Positions 1-8,480 of a DNA stretch of 43,813 bases are shown piece after piece. This DNA comes from Candidatus Rokuibacteriota bacterium (GTDB lineage Bacteria > Methylomirabilota > Methylomirabilia > Rokubacteriales > CSP1-6), in the NCBI GenBank assembly GCA_016866775.1, contig VGLJ01000040.1, positions 1 through 43,813 of the forward strand. The letters are read 5' to 3'. Numbering within the stretch: position 1 is the stretch's first letter; each line of letters opens with the position of its first letter. The position numbers and the translations under genes are program-made. The notes under the pieces are model-generated. The model was not told the origin of the DNA. It searched no databases and worked only from the letters and a program-made list of their open reading frames with translations.

Positions 1-43
1 CCGTGTCACGCCCGCGCCGGCGGCCGCGCTGCCCGCGTACCTC

Positions 44-1558
44 GTGCGCGCCGACGTGCCCGCGCCCGGGGCCGTGCTCGCGCGCGCCGACGGCGTCACC
101 AGGCGCTTCGACGACTTCACCGCGGTCGACCGCGTGACGCTCGACGTGCGTCACGGCCGCCTGCAGGCGCTCATCGGACCGAACGGCGCCGGCAAGACCA
201 CGCTCTTCAACCTGCTGTCCGGGCTGTACCCGCCCGACACCGGCCGCATCCTGCTCGACGGCCGGGACCTCACCGGCGCCTCGCCGGACCGTTACGCGGC
301 CCGCGGCATCGCGCGCTCCTTCCAGATCACGAACCTCTTCCAGGGCCTCAGCGTCTGGGAGAACATCCGGCTCGGCGTGCAGGCGACGGCGCCCGAGCGC
401 TTCGCTCTCTGGCGACGCGCCTCGGACCTCGCGGACGTGGCGCGCGACACACGGGCGCTCCTCGAATTCCTGGGCCTCGAGGACATCGAGGCCGCGCCGG
501 TGTCGAGCCTCTCCTACGGCGGCCAGCGACTGCTGGAGATCGGCCTGGCGCTGACGGCACGGCCGCGCGTGCTCCTGCTCGACGAGCCCCTGGCGGGGCT
601 GGCGCCGGCCGAGCGCCAGCGCATCGTCGGGCTGATCCGGCTGCTCGCGCGGCAGATGGGCGTCCTGCTCGTGGAGCACGACATCGACCGGGTCTTCGAG
701 TTCGCCGACGGCGTCACCGTGATGGCGAACGGGGCCGTGCTCGCCGACGGCACGGCCGCGGAGGTGGCGGCCGACCGCCGCGTCCGCGAGGTGTATCTCG
801 GCTCCGGCCGCAGGGTCACCGCGGCGCCGCGCGGGCCCGCGGCCGCCGGGCCGGTGCTGCTCGAACTGGAGGGCGTCAACACCTTCTACGGCAAGAGCCA
901 CATCCTCCACGATGTGTCGCTCGCGGCGCGTGCCGGTGAGGTCACCGCGCTCCTTGGCCGCAACGGGGCGGGGAAGTCGTCGACGCTCAAGAGTATCGTG
1001 GGGCTGGCGCCGCCGGCGAGCGGCGCGATCCGCTTCGAGGGCCGGCTGATCAGCGGGCGCACGCCGGAGTCGATCGCGCGCGCGGGCGTCGGTCTCGTGC
1101 CGCAGGGGCGGCGGCTGTTCCCGGGGCTGACGGTGCGCGAGAACCTGGCCCTCGGCCGCCTCGCCCGCTCGCGGGGCCCGGGCGTGCGCTGGGACGACGA
1201 CAAGATCTTCGTCTACTTCCCGGCGATCCGCGCGCGCCTCGACACCAAGGCCGACCAGCTCTCCGGCGGTGAGCAGCAGATGGTGGCCATCGCCCGCGCG
1301 CTCTGCGGCAACGTCAAGCTCCTGCTCCTCGACGAGCCGTTCGAGGGGCTGGCCCCGGCGGTCGTGGAGGACGTGTTCCGCTCGCTGGACCAGCTCCGCC
1401 GCGAGATCCCCGTGCTCATCATCGAGCACGACCTGGACCTCGTCCTGGCGCTGGCCGACCGCGTCTACGTGCTCGATCGCGGCCGCGTGTCCCACGAGGG
1501 GCCCGCCGGGCCGCTGCGGACCGACCTGGAATTCCGCCGCCGCGTCTTGTGGCGTTAG
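44..1558 (+). CDS. Fused LivG-LivF-type ABC transporter ATPase (5' end probably outside the window)
   Basis: Two complete ABC ATPase domains in one chain, resembling the two ATPases of branched-chain amino acid (HAAT family) importers, which energise uptake at the inner face of the cytoplasmic membrane. Counting from GTG 44, the first (LivG-like) half has Walker A GPNGAGKT at 45-52, signature LSYGGQ near 156 and Walker B LLLDE ending at 181. The second (LivF-like) half has Walker A GRNGAGKS at 305-312, signature LSGGEQ near 406 and Walker B LLLLDE ending at 431. An Ala/Pro/Gly-rich linker near 255-270 joins them. The frame stays open from GTG 44 back to base 2 without a stop, so the true start or an upstream fused domain (for example a LivM-type permease) is probably outside the window. 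The substrate cannot be read from the ATPases. Fold is certain; the HAAT assignment is likely. Confidence 0.88.
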   Translation: MRADVPAPGAVLARADGVTRRFDDFTAVDRVTLDVRHGRLQALIGPNGAGKTTLFNLLSGLYPPDTGRILLDGRDLTGASPDRYAARGIARSFQITNLFQGLSVWENIRLGVQATAPERFALWRRASDLADVARDTRALLEFLGLEDIEAAPVSSLSYGGQRLLEIGLALTARPRVLLLDEPLAGLAPAERQRIVGLIRLLARQMGVLLVEHDIDRVFEFADGVTVMANGAVLADGTAAEVAADRRVREVYLGSGRRVTAAPRGPAAAGPVLLELEGVNTFYGKSHILHDVSLAARAGEVTALLGRNGAGKSSTLKSIVGLAPPASGAIRFEGRLISGRTPESIARAGVGLVPQGRRLFPGLTVRENLALGRLARSRGPGVRWDDDKIFVYFPAIRARLDTKADQLSGGEQQMVAIARALCGNVKLLLLDEPFEGLAPAVVEDVFRSLDQLRREIPVLIIEHDLDLVLALADRVYVLDRGRVSHEGPAGPLRTDLEFRRRVLWR

Positions 1559-1601
1559 GCGCGACCGCGCCCCGGCGCGGCAGCTGTGTTACAACGCCGG
1601 C

Positions 1602-1808
1602 ATGGGCCCGGCGGATCTCCGGCGCTGGCGATTGCTCGTCACCGAGCCCGCCGACGGCGCGACCAACATGGCGGTCGACGAGGCGCTCTGGCGCGGGCGC
1701 CTCGCCGGCACCTCGCCGCCGACGGTCCGCTTCTTCGCCTGGCGCCCGCCGACGGTCTCGCTCGGCTACGGCCAGCCGCTGGATCGCCACGTCGACGTCG
1801 GCGCCTGT
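1602..1808 (+). pseudogene. Truncated lipoate/biotin-protein ligase remnant (N-terminal third)
   Basis: From ATG 1602 about 67 residues look like the start of an LplA/LipB-superfamily acyltransferase or ligase: WRLLVTEPADGATNMAVDEA, then RFFAWRPPTVSLGYGQ. These match the family's N-terminal helix (NMAxDEA) and the strand running into the lipoyl/biotinyl-AMP site. After VDVGAC, near base 1808, the expected RxTGGRA-type motif is missing and the frame continues into unrelated sequence. A functional enzyme needs about 250 residues, so I call this a 5' fragment left by a deletion or rearrangement. No good Shine-Dalgarno precedes the ATG. It lies 43 bases after the ABC ATPase gene, on the same strand. 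Confidence 0.7.
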
Positions 1809-1944
1809 ACCAAGGGCCAACATGAACGCGGACGGGGCACCGACGGTTGCCGAGCGCCGATAAGGGCCTTTCTACCTATCCGGTTGACTCAGCATCGCGC
1901 GATATGTTGTGGTGGCGCGCGAGGAAACCCTGTTGCCTCGGCCC

Positions 1945-2265
1945 GACTTCCCGAAGACCCTCGCCGAGGTGCCGTCCGGGTGCCGGACGAGGCGCACGAG
2001 ATCGAGGGTCCAGACGATGCGACCGTCGGCGGCGATCACCCGGTATTCGAGATCGTGATCGGAGGCGCTCGCCCGCGCCGCGCGGCTCTGGATCGCGGAG
2101 CGCTCCCGTCGCGACCGCGACGGGAGCGTCGAGCGAATCCGCGACGATCGTGCTGATGTCGGCGAGGAAGGCGGCGCGCTCGTGGTCGATACGCGCGCGC
2201 GACGATCGTGGCTCTGGCGCAGCTCGTCGGTCGTGCGAAGCAACGCGCGCGAGCGGCGCCAGCAT
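1945..2265 (-). pseudogene. Decayed PAS/GAF-type signalling sensor remnant downstream of a c-di-GMP riboswitch
   Basis: An ATG at 2265 with GGAGG just upstream starts an open frame that includes HERAAFLADISTIVADSLD, typical of the linker before a GAF domain in sensor kinases. A second frame holds LLRTTDELRQSH upstream of it and EYRVIAADGRIVW...VRLVRHPDGTSARVFGK downstream, the latter being the end of a PAS fold. Recognisable protein therefore switches frame at least twice, near 2200 and near 2110. A perfect 12-bp inverted repeat (2101-2128) lies at the second switch. Homology stops near 1945, with no kinase or GGDEF domain following. I read this as the 5' part of a sensor histidine kinase or similar signalling protein that has lost its output domain. 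The response regulator gene directly upstream on the same strand may have been its partner (inference). Confidence 0.6.
2101..2128. repeat. Perfect 12-bp inverted repeat inside the sensor remnant
   Basis: Left arm 2101-2112 (CGCTCCCGTCGC), loop GACC, right arm 2117-2128 (GCGACGGGAGCG). It sits where the recognisable protein changes frame. It has no T-run on either side, so it is not a typical intrinsic terminator. It could be a palindromic insertion that helped break the gene. Confidence 0.75.
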
Positions 2266-2275
2266 CGGACCTCCG

Positions 2276-2366
2276 TTTCTTCGGTAGCCCGGCTGTCAGG
2301 GGGTATTCCCTGACCCGTGGCTTTGCGTCCCAGCCTCGCGACTGGTTTGCCGTTGTCGGAAAGGAG
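2276..2366 (-). ncRNA. Cyclic-di-GMP-I (GEMM-I) riboswitch
   Basis: Read on the minus strand, the region carries the core of class I c-di-GMP riboswitches in the right order: GGCAAACC (complement of 2344-2351), a six-pair hairpin capped by the GNRA loop GCGA, GGGACGCAAAGCCACGGG, a second hairpin (GTCAGG/CCTGAC), and the closing AGCCGGGCTACC (complement of 2283-2294). The GNRA loop and second helix fit the tetraloop-receptor arrangement of this class. It starts just after the stop codon of the response regulator gene. A GGAGG and ATG 2265 follow it, so it would act on the downstream gene, which is now broken. A CTCC near 2363-2366 could pair with the GGAG ahead of the ATG, suggesting control of ribosome access; the sign of control is not established. 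Confidence 0.88.
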
Positions 2367-2369
2367 CGA

Positions 2370-3728
<1,359 letters not shown>

Positions 3729-3754
3729 CGTGGCCCGACTGTAGCACGAGGCGG

Positions 3755-3767
3755 TGTCAATATGACA
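3755..3767. promoter_or_regulatory. Possible operator palindrome between the response regulator and trxA
   Basis: TGTCA-ATA-TGACA is a perfect 5-3-5 dyad, 27 bp upstream of the response regulator start, in the 133-bp divergent spacer (3729-3861). A dyad here could be an autoregulatory or other factor's binding site. A 5-bp half-site can occur by chance, so this is tentative. I found no convincing -35/-10 pair or sigma-54 site in the spacer. Confidence 0.3.
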
Positions 3768-3861
3768 AGCAATACTGCTCGGTCGCCTGGACGTTCCTTG
3801 CGCCGTGCGGTGTGCCATGTTAGCGTAAGCGTTGACTTTTTCCACCGAGGGAGAACCCCGA

Positions 3862-4185
3862 ATGGCTGACGCCCTCCACCTGACCGAAAAGAATTTCGAT
3901 GAAGCTCTGGTCGCGAGCCAGGGTGTGCTCATGGTGGACTTCTGGGCGGAGTGGTGCGGCCCGTGTCGGGCCGTCGCGCCCGTCCTCGATGAGCTGGCGA
4001 AAGAATCCGGCGGCACGGTCACGCTGGCCAAGGTGAACGTGGACGAGAACCCGGGACTCGCCGCCCGCTACGGCATCCGGTCGATCCCCACGATCCTCTT
4101 CGTCAAGCAGGGCAAGGTCGCCGACCAGGTGATCGGCGCCGTGCCGAAGGTCCAGCTCAAGAAGAAGCTGGACGCGCTCGCCTGA
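3862..4185 (+). CDS. trxA: Thioredoxin
   Basis: A 107-residue cytoplasmic disulfide reductase of normal family length. The active site is WCGPC with C32 and C35, preceded by DFWAEW. The cis-proline is P76 in RSIPTILF, and the buried aspartate is D26. ATG 3862 is preferred over an in-frame TTG at 3832 because thioredoxins begin a few residues before the first strand, as here. A purine-rich GAGGGAGAA lies about 8-15 bases upstream. It has no signal peptide, so it should act in the cytosol with thioredoxin reductase, which is not in this window. It is the first gene of a plus-strand run that continues into thiL. Confidence 0.97.
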   Translation: MADALHLTEKNFDEALVASQGVLMVDFWAEWCGPCRAVAPVLDELAKESGGTVTLAKVNVDENPGLAARYGIRSIPTILFVKQGKVADQVIGAVPKVQLKKKLDALA

Positions 4186-4270
4186 GCGCGAGCCTCGCAT
4201 TAGTTCTCCCCTGTCAGAAGACGACCTAGTCCGGCGCATCAGGGCCGCCACCGCGCGCGATCGCGACGGT

Positions 4271-5209
4271 GTGCTCGTCGGCATCGGTGACGACTGCGCG
4301 GTCCTCGAGCCCTCGCCCGGCACGCGTCTCGTCGCAACGACGGACCTCCTGATCGAAGACGTCCACTTCCGGCGCCGCTACACCGAGGCCGCGGACATCG
4401 GCTGGAAGGCGCTCGCCGTCAACATCTCCGACATCGCGGCGATGGGGGGCCGGCCTCGGTGGGCGCTGGTCGCGCTCGCCTGCCCGGCGGGCACGACGCC
4501 GGGAGAGATCGACGCCTTCTACGAGGGGGTGCTCGCCCTCGCGCGGGAGCACGGCACCGCGGTGGTCGGTGGCGACACCTCGTCCTCGCCGCAGGGCTGG
4601 ATCGTGAACGTGACGCTGCTCGGGGAGGCGACGCGCGCGGTGCTGCGGGGCACGGCACATCCGGACGACGTGATCGCCGTGACGGGCACGCTCGGCCGCT
4701 CGGCCGCAGGGCTCACGATCCTGGAGCGCGATGCCGCGCCGCGCGATGTCGACCCCGATACGCTCGCTGAGATGACCGCCGCGCACCTCAGGCCGCGCCC
4801 GCGGGTCGCCGAGGGCCGCTGGCTCGGCGCCGCGGAGGGCGTGACCGCGATGATGGACCTCTCCGACGGGCTCGCGACCGACCTCGCGCGGCTCACCGCC
4901 GAGAGCGGCGCCGGCGCGACGGTGCGGGTCGACGCCGTGCCGATCGCGAACGGCACGCGACGCGTCGCCGGGGCGCTCGGGCGCAATGCGGTCGCCTGGG
5001 CCACGGGCGGCGGCGAGGACTACGAGCTGCTCGTCGCGTGCGCGCCCGACGCGTTCGGCGGGCTCGCGACGGGTCTCGCCCAGGCGACCGGGACCACGCT
5101 GACGCGCGTCGGGACGGTGGAGCGCGCCGAGGGCGTGCGCTTCGTCGACGATCACGGCCGCCCGGTCGAGGTCGCGCGCGGCTGGGAACACTTCGTCACG
5201 GGGCGCTAG
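4271..5209 (+). CDS. thiL: Thiamine-monophosphate kinase (start probably upstream, non-canonical)
   Basis: ThiL uses ATP to phosphorylate thiamine monophosphate to thiamine diphosphate, the last step of cofactor synthesis. Diagnostic motifs are GIGDDCAVL near the N-terminus (metal/ATP site), TTDLLIEDVHF, ALAVNISDIAAMGG, MDLSDGLATDL, and GGGEDYELL in the C-terminal AIRS-like domain. From GTG 4271 the protein is 312 residues. However, the same frame upstream encodes LSEDDLVRRIRAATARDRDG, the N-terminal helix normally present in ThiL. That stretch has no ATG, GTG or TTG; the only candidate starts are CTG 4211 and ATT 4199. The coordinates give the smallest conventional reading, but the real protein is probably 20-24 residues longer. 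It lies 85 bases after trxA, and the next gene starts three bases after its stop. Confidence 0.92.
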   Translation: MLVGIGDDCAVLEPSPGTRLVATTDLLIEDVHFRRRYTEAADIGWKALAVNISDIAAMGGRPRWALVALACPAGTTPGEIDAFYEGVLALAREHGTAVVGGDTSSSPQGWIVNVTLLGEATRAVLRGTAHPDDVIAVTGTLGRSAAGLTILERDAAPRDVDPDTLAEMTAAHLRPRPRVAEGRWLGAAEGVTAMMDLSDGLATDLARLTAESGAGATVRVDAVPIANGTRRVAGALGRNAVAWATGGGEDYELLVACAPDAFGGLATGLAQATGTTLTRVGTVERAEGVRFVDDHGRPVEVARGWEHFVTGR

Positions 5210-5212
5210 GTC

Positions 5213-6484
5213 ATGGATTCGATCGTGCTCGAGCTGCTGGTCCTCGCGTTTCTCGTCGGCTGCTCCGCGCTGCTGACGGGCGCGGAGGCCGCGTACTTCT
5301 CGCTCGGCCGCTCGCGGCTCAAGCACGTGCACGGCGAGGGCGCAGCGCGCAGCGTGCCGCTCATCGAGCGGCCCCACGACCTCCTGGTCACGCTGCTCAT
5401 CGGCATCACGCTCATCAACATCGGCGCCTCCGCGATCGCCGCGACCATCGCCGTGCAGCTTTTCGGCGAGCGCTTCGGGCTCATCGCGGAGATGATCGGC
5501 ATGATCATCGCGCTCACGACGTTCGGCGAAGTGCTGCCGATGACGATCGCGGTGAAGTATCCGGAGCAGTTCCTGCGCGTGGTGGGCCGGCCGGTGAGCT
5601 GGCTCGGCGCGGTCCTGAAGCCCGTGCGCGCGGTGCTCGCCGCCTTCACGACGCTGACCGTCAAGACGGTGGGCGGCGGCGGCAAGGCCGAGCAGCCGGA
5701 GCTCTCGGAGGAAGAGCTGCGCACGCTCGTGGACGTCGGCGCGAGCGAGGGCGTGGTCGAGCGCGACGAGCGCGAGATGATCCACAAGGTGTTCGAGTTC
5801 GAGGACACGCCGGTGCGCTCGGTCATGGTGCCGCGCACCGACATGTTCTGCCTCGACGTCGAGATGCCGGTCGACGAGATCCTGCCGGCGCTCCGCGAGA
5901 ACCTCCACTCGCGCGTGCCCGTCTACGAAGGGTCGATCGACGTCATCGTCGGCGTGCTCTACACGAAGGACCTCCTGCCCTACGTCGCGACCGGCCTGCC
6001 GCCCACCTTCGACCTGCGGGCGCACCTCCACCCGCCGTACTTCGTGCCCGAGTCGAAGCGCGCGGACGCGCTGCTGCAGGAGTTCCAGGCCAAGCGCCTG
6101 CACATGGCGATCGTGGTGGACGAGTACGGCGGCACCGCGGGGCTCGTCTCGCTCGAAGACCTGCTCGAAGAGCTCGTGGGCGAGATCGCGGACGAATACG
6201 ACGAGCCCGAGCGGCTGATCCAGCGGGTCGACGAGACGACGTACCGGGTCTCGGGCAAGCTCCCGATCGACGAGCTGAACACGGTCGCCGGGCTCGCGAT
6301 CTCGAGCCAGGATTACGAGACGGTGGGCGGCTGGGTCCTCGACCTGTTCGGCCGCGTCCCGCGGAAGGCCGAGCGCGTGGAGACGCCCGAGGTCGTGGTG
6401 ACGGTCGAGAAGATCGAGCGGACGCGGATCGTGGAGGTGCTCATCGCCCTCCGCAAGCCCGCGACGAGCCAGGCCGCCGCATGA
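5213..6484 (+). CDS. CNNM/CorC-type membrane protein with DUF21 and CBS domains (first tandem copy)
   Basis: A 423-residue protein of the CNNM/HlyC-CorC family, linked to Mg2+ or other divalent cation efflux and sometimes annotated as hemolysin. Order of parts: an N-terminal DUF21 transmembrane domain (about 1-180) with hydrophobic segments and GITLINIGASAIAATIA; a CBS pair (about 200-330) with VMVPRTDMF and the conserved VVDEYGGTAGLVSLEDLLEE; and a C-terminal CorC/HlyC cation-linked domain (about 340-420). ATG 5213 follows the thiL stop by three bases. Its 3' end overlaps the next paralogue by four bases (ATGA), so the two are translationally coupled. The transported ion is not shown by the sequence. 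Confidence 0.93.
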   Translation: MDSIVLELLVLAFLVGCSALLTGAEAAYFSLGRSRLKHVHGEGAARSVPLIERPHDLLVTLLIGITLINIGASAIAATIAVQLFGERFGLIAEMIGMIIALTTFGEVLPMTIAVKYPEQFLRVVGRPVSWLGAVLKPVRAVLAAFTTLTVKTVGGGGKAEQPELSEEELRTLVDVGASEGVVERDEREMIHKVFEFEDTPVRSVMVPRTDMFCLDVEMPVDEILPALRENLHSRVPVYEGSIDVIVGVLYTKDLLPYVATGLPPTFDLRAHLHPPYFVPESKRADALLQEFQAKRLHMAIVVDEYGGTAGLVSLEDLLEELVGEIADEYDEPERLIQRVDETTYRVSGKLPIDELNTVAGLAISSQDYETVGGWVLDLFGRVPRKAERVETPEVVVTVEKIERTRIVEVLIALRKPATSQAAA

Positions 6485-7734
6485 CGCTCGTCTGGCTCGC
6501 GGTGTTCTGCCTCGCCGCCACGATGTTCTTCTCGGCGGCGGAGATGGCCTTCATCGCGGCCAACCGGCTGCGCCTGCGCCACCTCGCCGAGGAAGGCAAC
6601 CGCACCGCGGCCGCGTACCTCGAGGCCTTCCGCAATCCCGCGCGCGTGCTCTCGACCGCGATGATGGGCGTGACGATCGCCCACATCGTCGCGTCGTCCG
6701 CGGTGACGTTCGCGCTGTTGCCGAGGTACGGCGGCGCGGCGGCGCTGGTGGCGACGGCGGTGCTGACGCCGGCGATGCTCGTGTTCGGCGAGATCATCCC
6801 CAAGGCGGTCGCGCGCGAGTGGGCCACGCGGCTCATCTTGACACTCTACCGGCCGCTCGCGTGGGCGTCGATGCTGCTCGCGCCGTTCGTGGCGTTCGCC
6901 CAGTCCGTGGTGACCCTCCTCATGCGGGCCTTCGGCGGCGAGCAGGCGGACATCCGGCACTTCGTCTCACGCGAGGAGCTGAAGAACCTCCTGCAGATGG
7001 AGCCCGGCGAAGCGAACGTGACGACGCAGGAAGCCGAGATGATCGACGCCATCTTCGACCTCGGCGAGACGACCGTGCGCGAGGTGATGGTGCCGCTCGT
7101 CGACGTGGTGATGCTGCCGGAGACCGCGGCCGTCATGGACGGTGTGGCCCTCGTCCAGCAGAAGGGCTTCTCGCGGCTGCCCGTCTACGGCGAGCGCGAG
7201 ACGAACCTCACCGGCGTGATCACGGCGATGGATCTCCTGCGCGGCGGCGCGACGGCGCGCACGCTGCGCGAGCTCATGCGCCAGCCCCTGTACGTGCCGG
7301 AGGCGAAGCTCCTCGACGAGCTGTTGCGCGAGATGCAGAAGGCGCGGGTCCACCTGGCCGTGGTCGTCGACGAGTACGGCGGCGCGACGGGCATCGTCAC
7401 GCTCGAGGACGTCGTCGAGGAGATCGTGGGCGAGATCGAGGACGAGCACGACCGCACGCCGGCGTCGGTCTCGCGGCTCCCCGACGGCAGCTACTGGGCC
7501 GCGGCGCGCACGAACATCGACGAGCTGAACGAAGCGCTCGACTGGACGCTGCCGAAGCGCGACTACGAGACGATCGCCGGGCTGGTCCTCTCGACGCTCG
7601 GCCGCATCCCCAGAACGGGCGAGGAGTTCCAGGTCCCCGGCTATACCATTACGGTCCTGGAGGCGGACAACCGGCGGGTCATCGCGGTGAAGATCGCCGC
7701 GACGAAGCCGCTCCTTCCCGAGCACGCGACATAG
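6481..7734 (+). CDS. CNNM/CorC-type membrane protein with DUF21 and CBS domains (second tandem copy)
   Basis: A 417-residue paralogue of the preceding gene with the same layout: an N-terminal DUF21 membrane domain beginning LVWLAVFCLAATMFFSAAEM, a CBS pair containing REVMVPLVDVVML and VVVDEYGGATGIVTLEDVVE, and a CorC/HlyC domain near the end. The frame is open far upstream of ATG 6481, but only from this ATG does family homology begin, and the ATGA overlap with the preceding stop fixes the start. The two copies are well diverged. Tandem CNNM pairs are common in bacteria, and the coupling suggests that they may form a heteromer (inference). A 29-base gap separates it from the next gene. Confidence 0.93.
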   Translation: MTLVWLAVFCLAATMFFSAAEMAFIAANRLRLRHLAEEGNRTAAAYLEAFRNPARVLSTAMMGVTIAHIVASSAVTFALLPRYGGAAALVATAVLTPAMLVFGEIIPKAVAREWATRLILTLYRPLAWASMLLAPFVAFAQSVVTLLMRAFGGEQADIRHFVSREELKNLLQMEPGEANVTTQEAEMIDAIFDLGETTVREVMVPLVDVVMLPETAAVMDGVALVQQKGFSRLPVYGERETNLTGVITAMDLLRGGATARTLRELMRQPLYVPEAKLLDELLREMQKARVHLAVVVDEYGGATGIVTLEDVVEEIVGEIEDEHDRTPASVSRLPDGSYWAAARTNIDELNEALDWTLPKRDYETIAGLVLSTLGRIPRTGEEFQVPGYTITVLEADNRRVIAVKIAATKPLLPEHAT

Positions 7735-7763
7735 GACGAGGGGTTCGTCCAAGGAGGCTTGAC

Positions 7764-8438
7764 ATGGCAGGCACGATGGTGAAGTTCGCCGCGAACGGCG
7801 GCCAGACCGACGGATATCTCGCGACGCCGGCCTCGAGCAAGGGCCCGGGCGTCCTCGTCATCCAGGAGTGGTGGGGCCTCGTCGGGCACATCAAGAACGT
7901 GGCCGATCGCTTCGCCGCCGAGGGGTTCACCGCGCTCGCGCCGGATCTCTATCACGGCAAGACGGCGAACGAGCCCGACACGGCGGGCAAGCTCTTCATG
8001 GCGCTGAACATCGCGCAGGCGGAGAAGGACCTGAAGGGCGCGATCGCCCACCTCGCGCAGCACTCGTCCACGCCGAAGCTCGGCGCCGTCGGCTTCTGCA
8101 TGGGCGGCCAGCTCGCGCTGTTCTCGGCGACGCTGAACCCCTCGATCGCCGCCACCGTGAACTTCTACGGCGTGCACCCGAACGTGAAGCCGGACTACTC
8201 GAAGCTGGCGGGCCCGGTGCTCGGCCTCTTCGCGGAGAAGGACGCGTTCGTGACGCCGGACGTCGCCCGGCAGGTCGACGCGGACATCAAGAAGGCCGGC
8301 AAGCAGATCGAGACGCACATCTACCCGAACGTCGACCACGCGTTCTTCAACGACGAGAACAAGGGCGCGTACAACAAGGCATCCGCCGACGACGCCTGGC
8401 GCCGCACCCTCGCGTTCTTTCGAACGAACCTGAAGTAG
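7764..8438 (+). CDS. Dienelactone hydrolase family protein
   Basis: A 224-residue alpha/beta-hydrolase of the dienelactone hydrolase family, the usual length. Visible catalytic features are E35 in VIQEWWG, the nucleophile C112 in GFCMGG, D160 in AEKDAFV and H192 in VDHAF, together the Cys-Asp-His triad plus the activating glutamate of true DLH enzymes. These hydrolyse 4-carboxymethylenebut-2-en-4-olides in chlorocatechol breakdown, but many family members act on other esters or lactones, and no other catechol-pathway gene is nearby, so the substrate is open. It is cytoplasmic, with no signal peptide. The start ATG 7764 has a strong AAGGAGG seven bases upstream. A perfect hairpin follows the stop. 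Confidence 0.93.
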   Translation: MAGTMVKFAANGGQTDGYLATPASSKGPGVLVIQEWWGLVGHIKNVADRFAAEGFTALAPDLYHGKTANEPDTAGKLFMALNIAQAEKDLKGAIAHLAQHSSTPKLGAVGFCMGGQLALFSATLNPSIAATVNFYGVHPNVKPDYSKLAGPVLGLFAEKDAFVTPDVARQVDADIKKAGKQIETHIYPNVDHAFFNDENKGAYNKASADDAWRRTLAFFRTNLK

Positions 8439-8446
8439 CGGCCGCC

Positions 8447-8477
8447 GGAGAGGGGACGGCCGGGCCGTCCCCTCTCC
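8447..8477. terminator. Bidirectional hairpin between convergent genes
   Basis: A perfect 14-bp stem (8447-8460 with 8464-8477) closed by a CGG loop sits between the convergent stops of the hydrolase (8438) and the GMC oxidoreductase (8481). Its position and stability fit a transcription terminator serving both strands. No clear T-run follows, which is common in high-GC genomes. Confidence 0.75.
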
Positions 8478-8480
8478 CGC

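Noticed and set aside
1884-1902. TTGACT followed by a TATGTT, possible plus-strand promoter in the scar region
   Set aside because: The spacing is 13 bases, too short for a sigma-70 promoter, and no intact gene follows.
3800-3830. TGGCAC on the minus strand upstream of the response regulator, possible sigma-54 site
   Set aside because: The TTGC element expected five bases further on is absent (ACGGC instead).
4226-6103. A 625-codon open frame on the minus strand
   Set aside because: It is antisense to thiL and the first CNNM gene, and its product is low-complexity Arg/His/Asp/Glu sequence.
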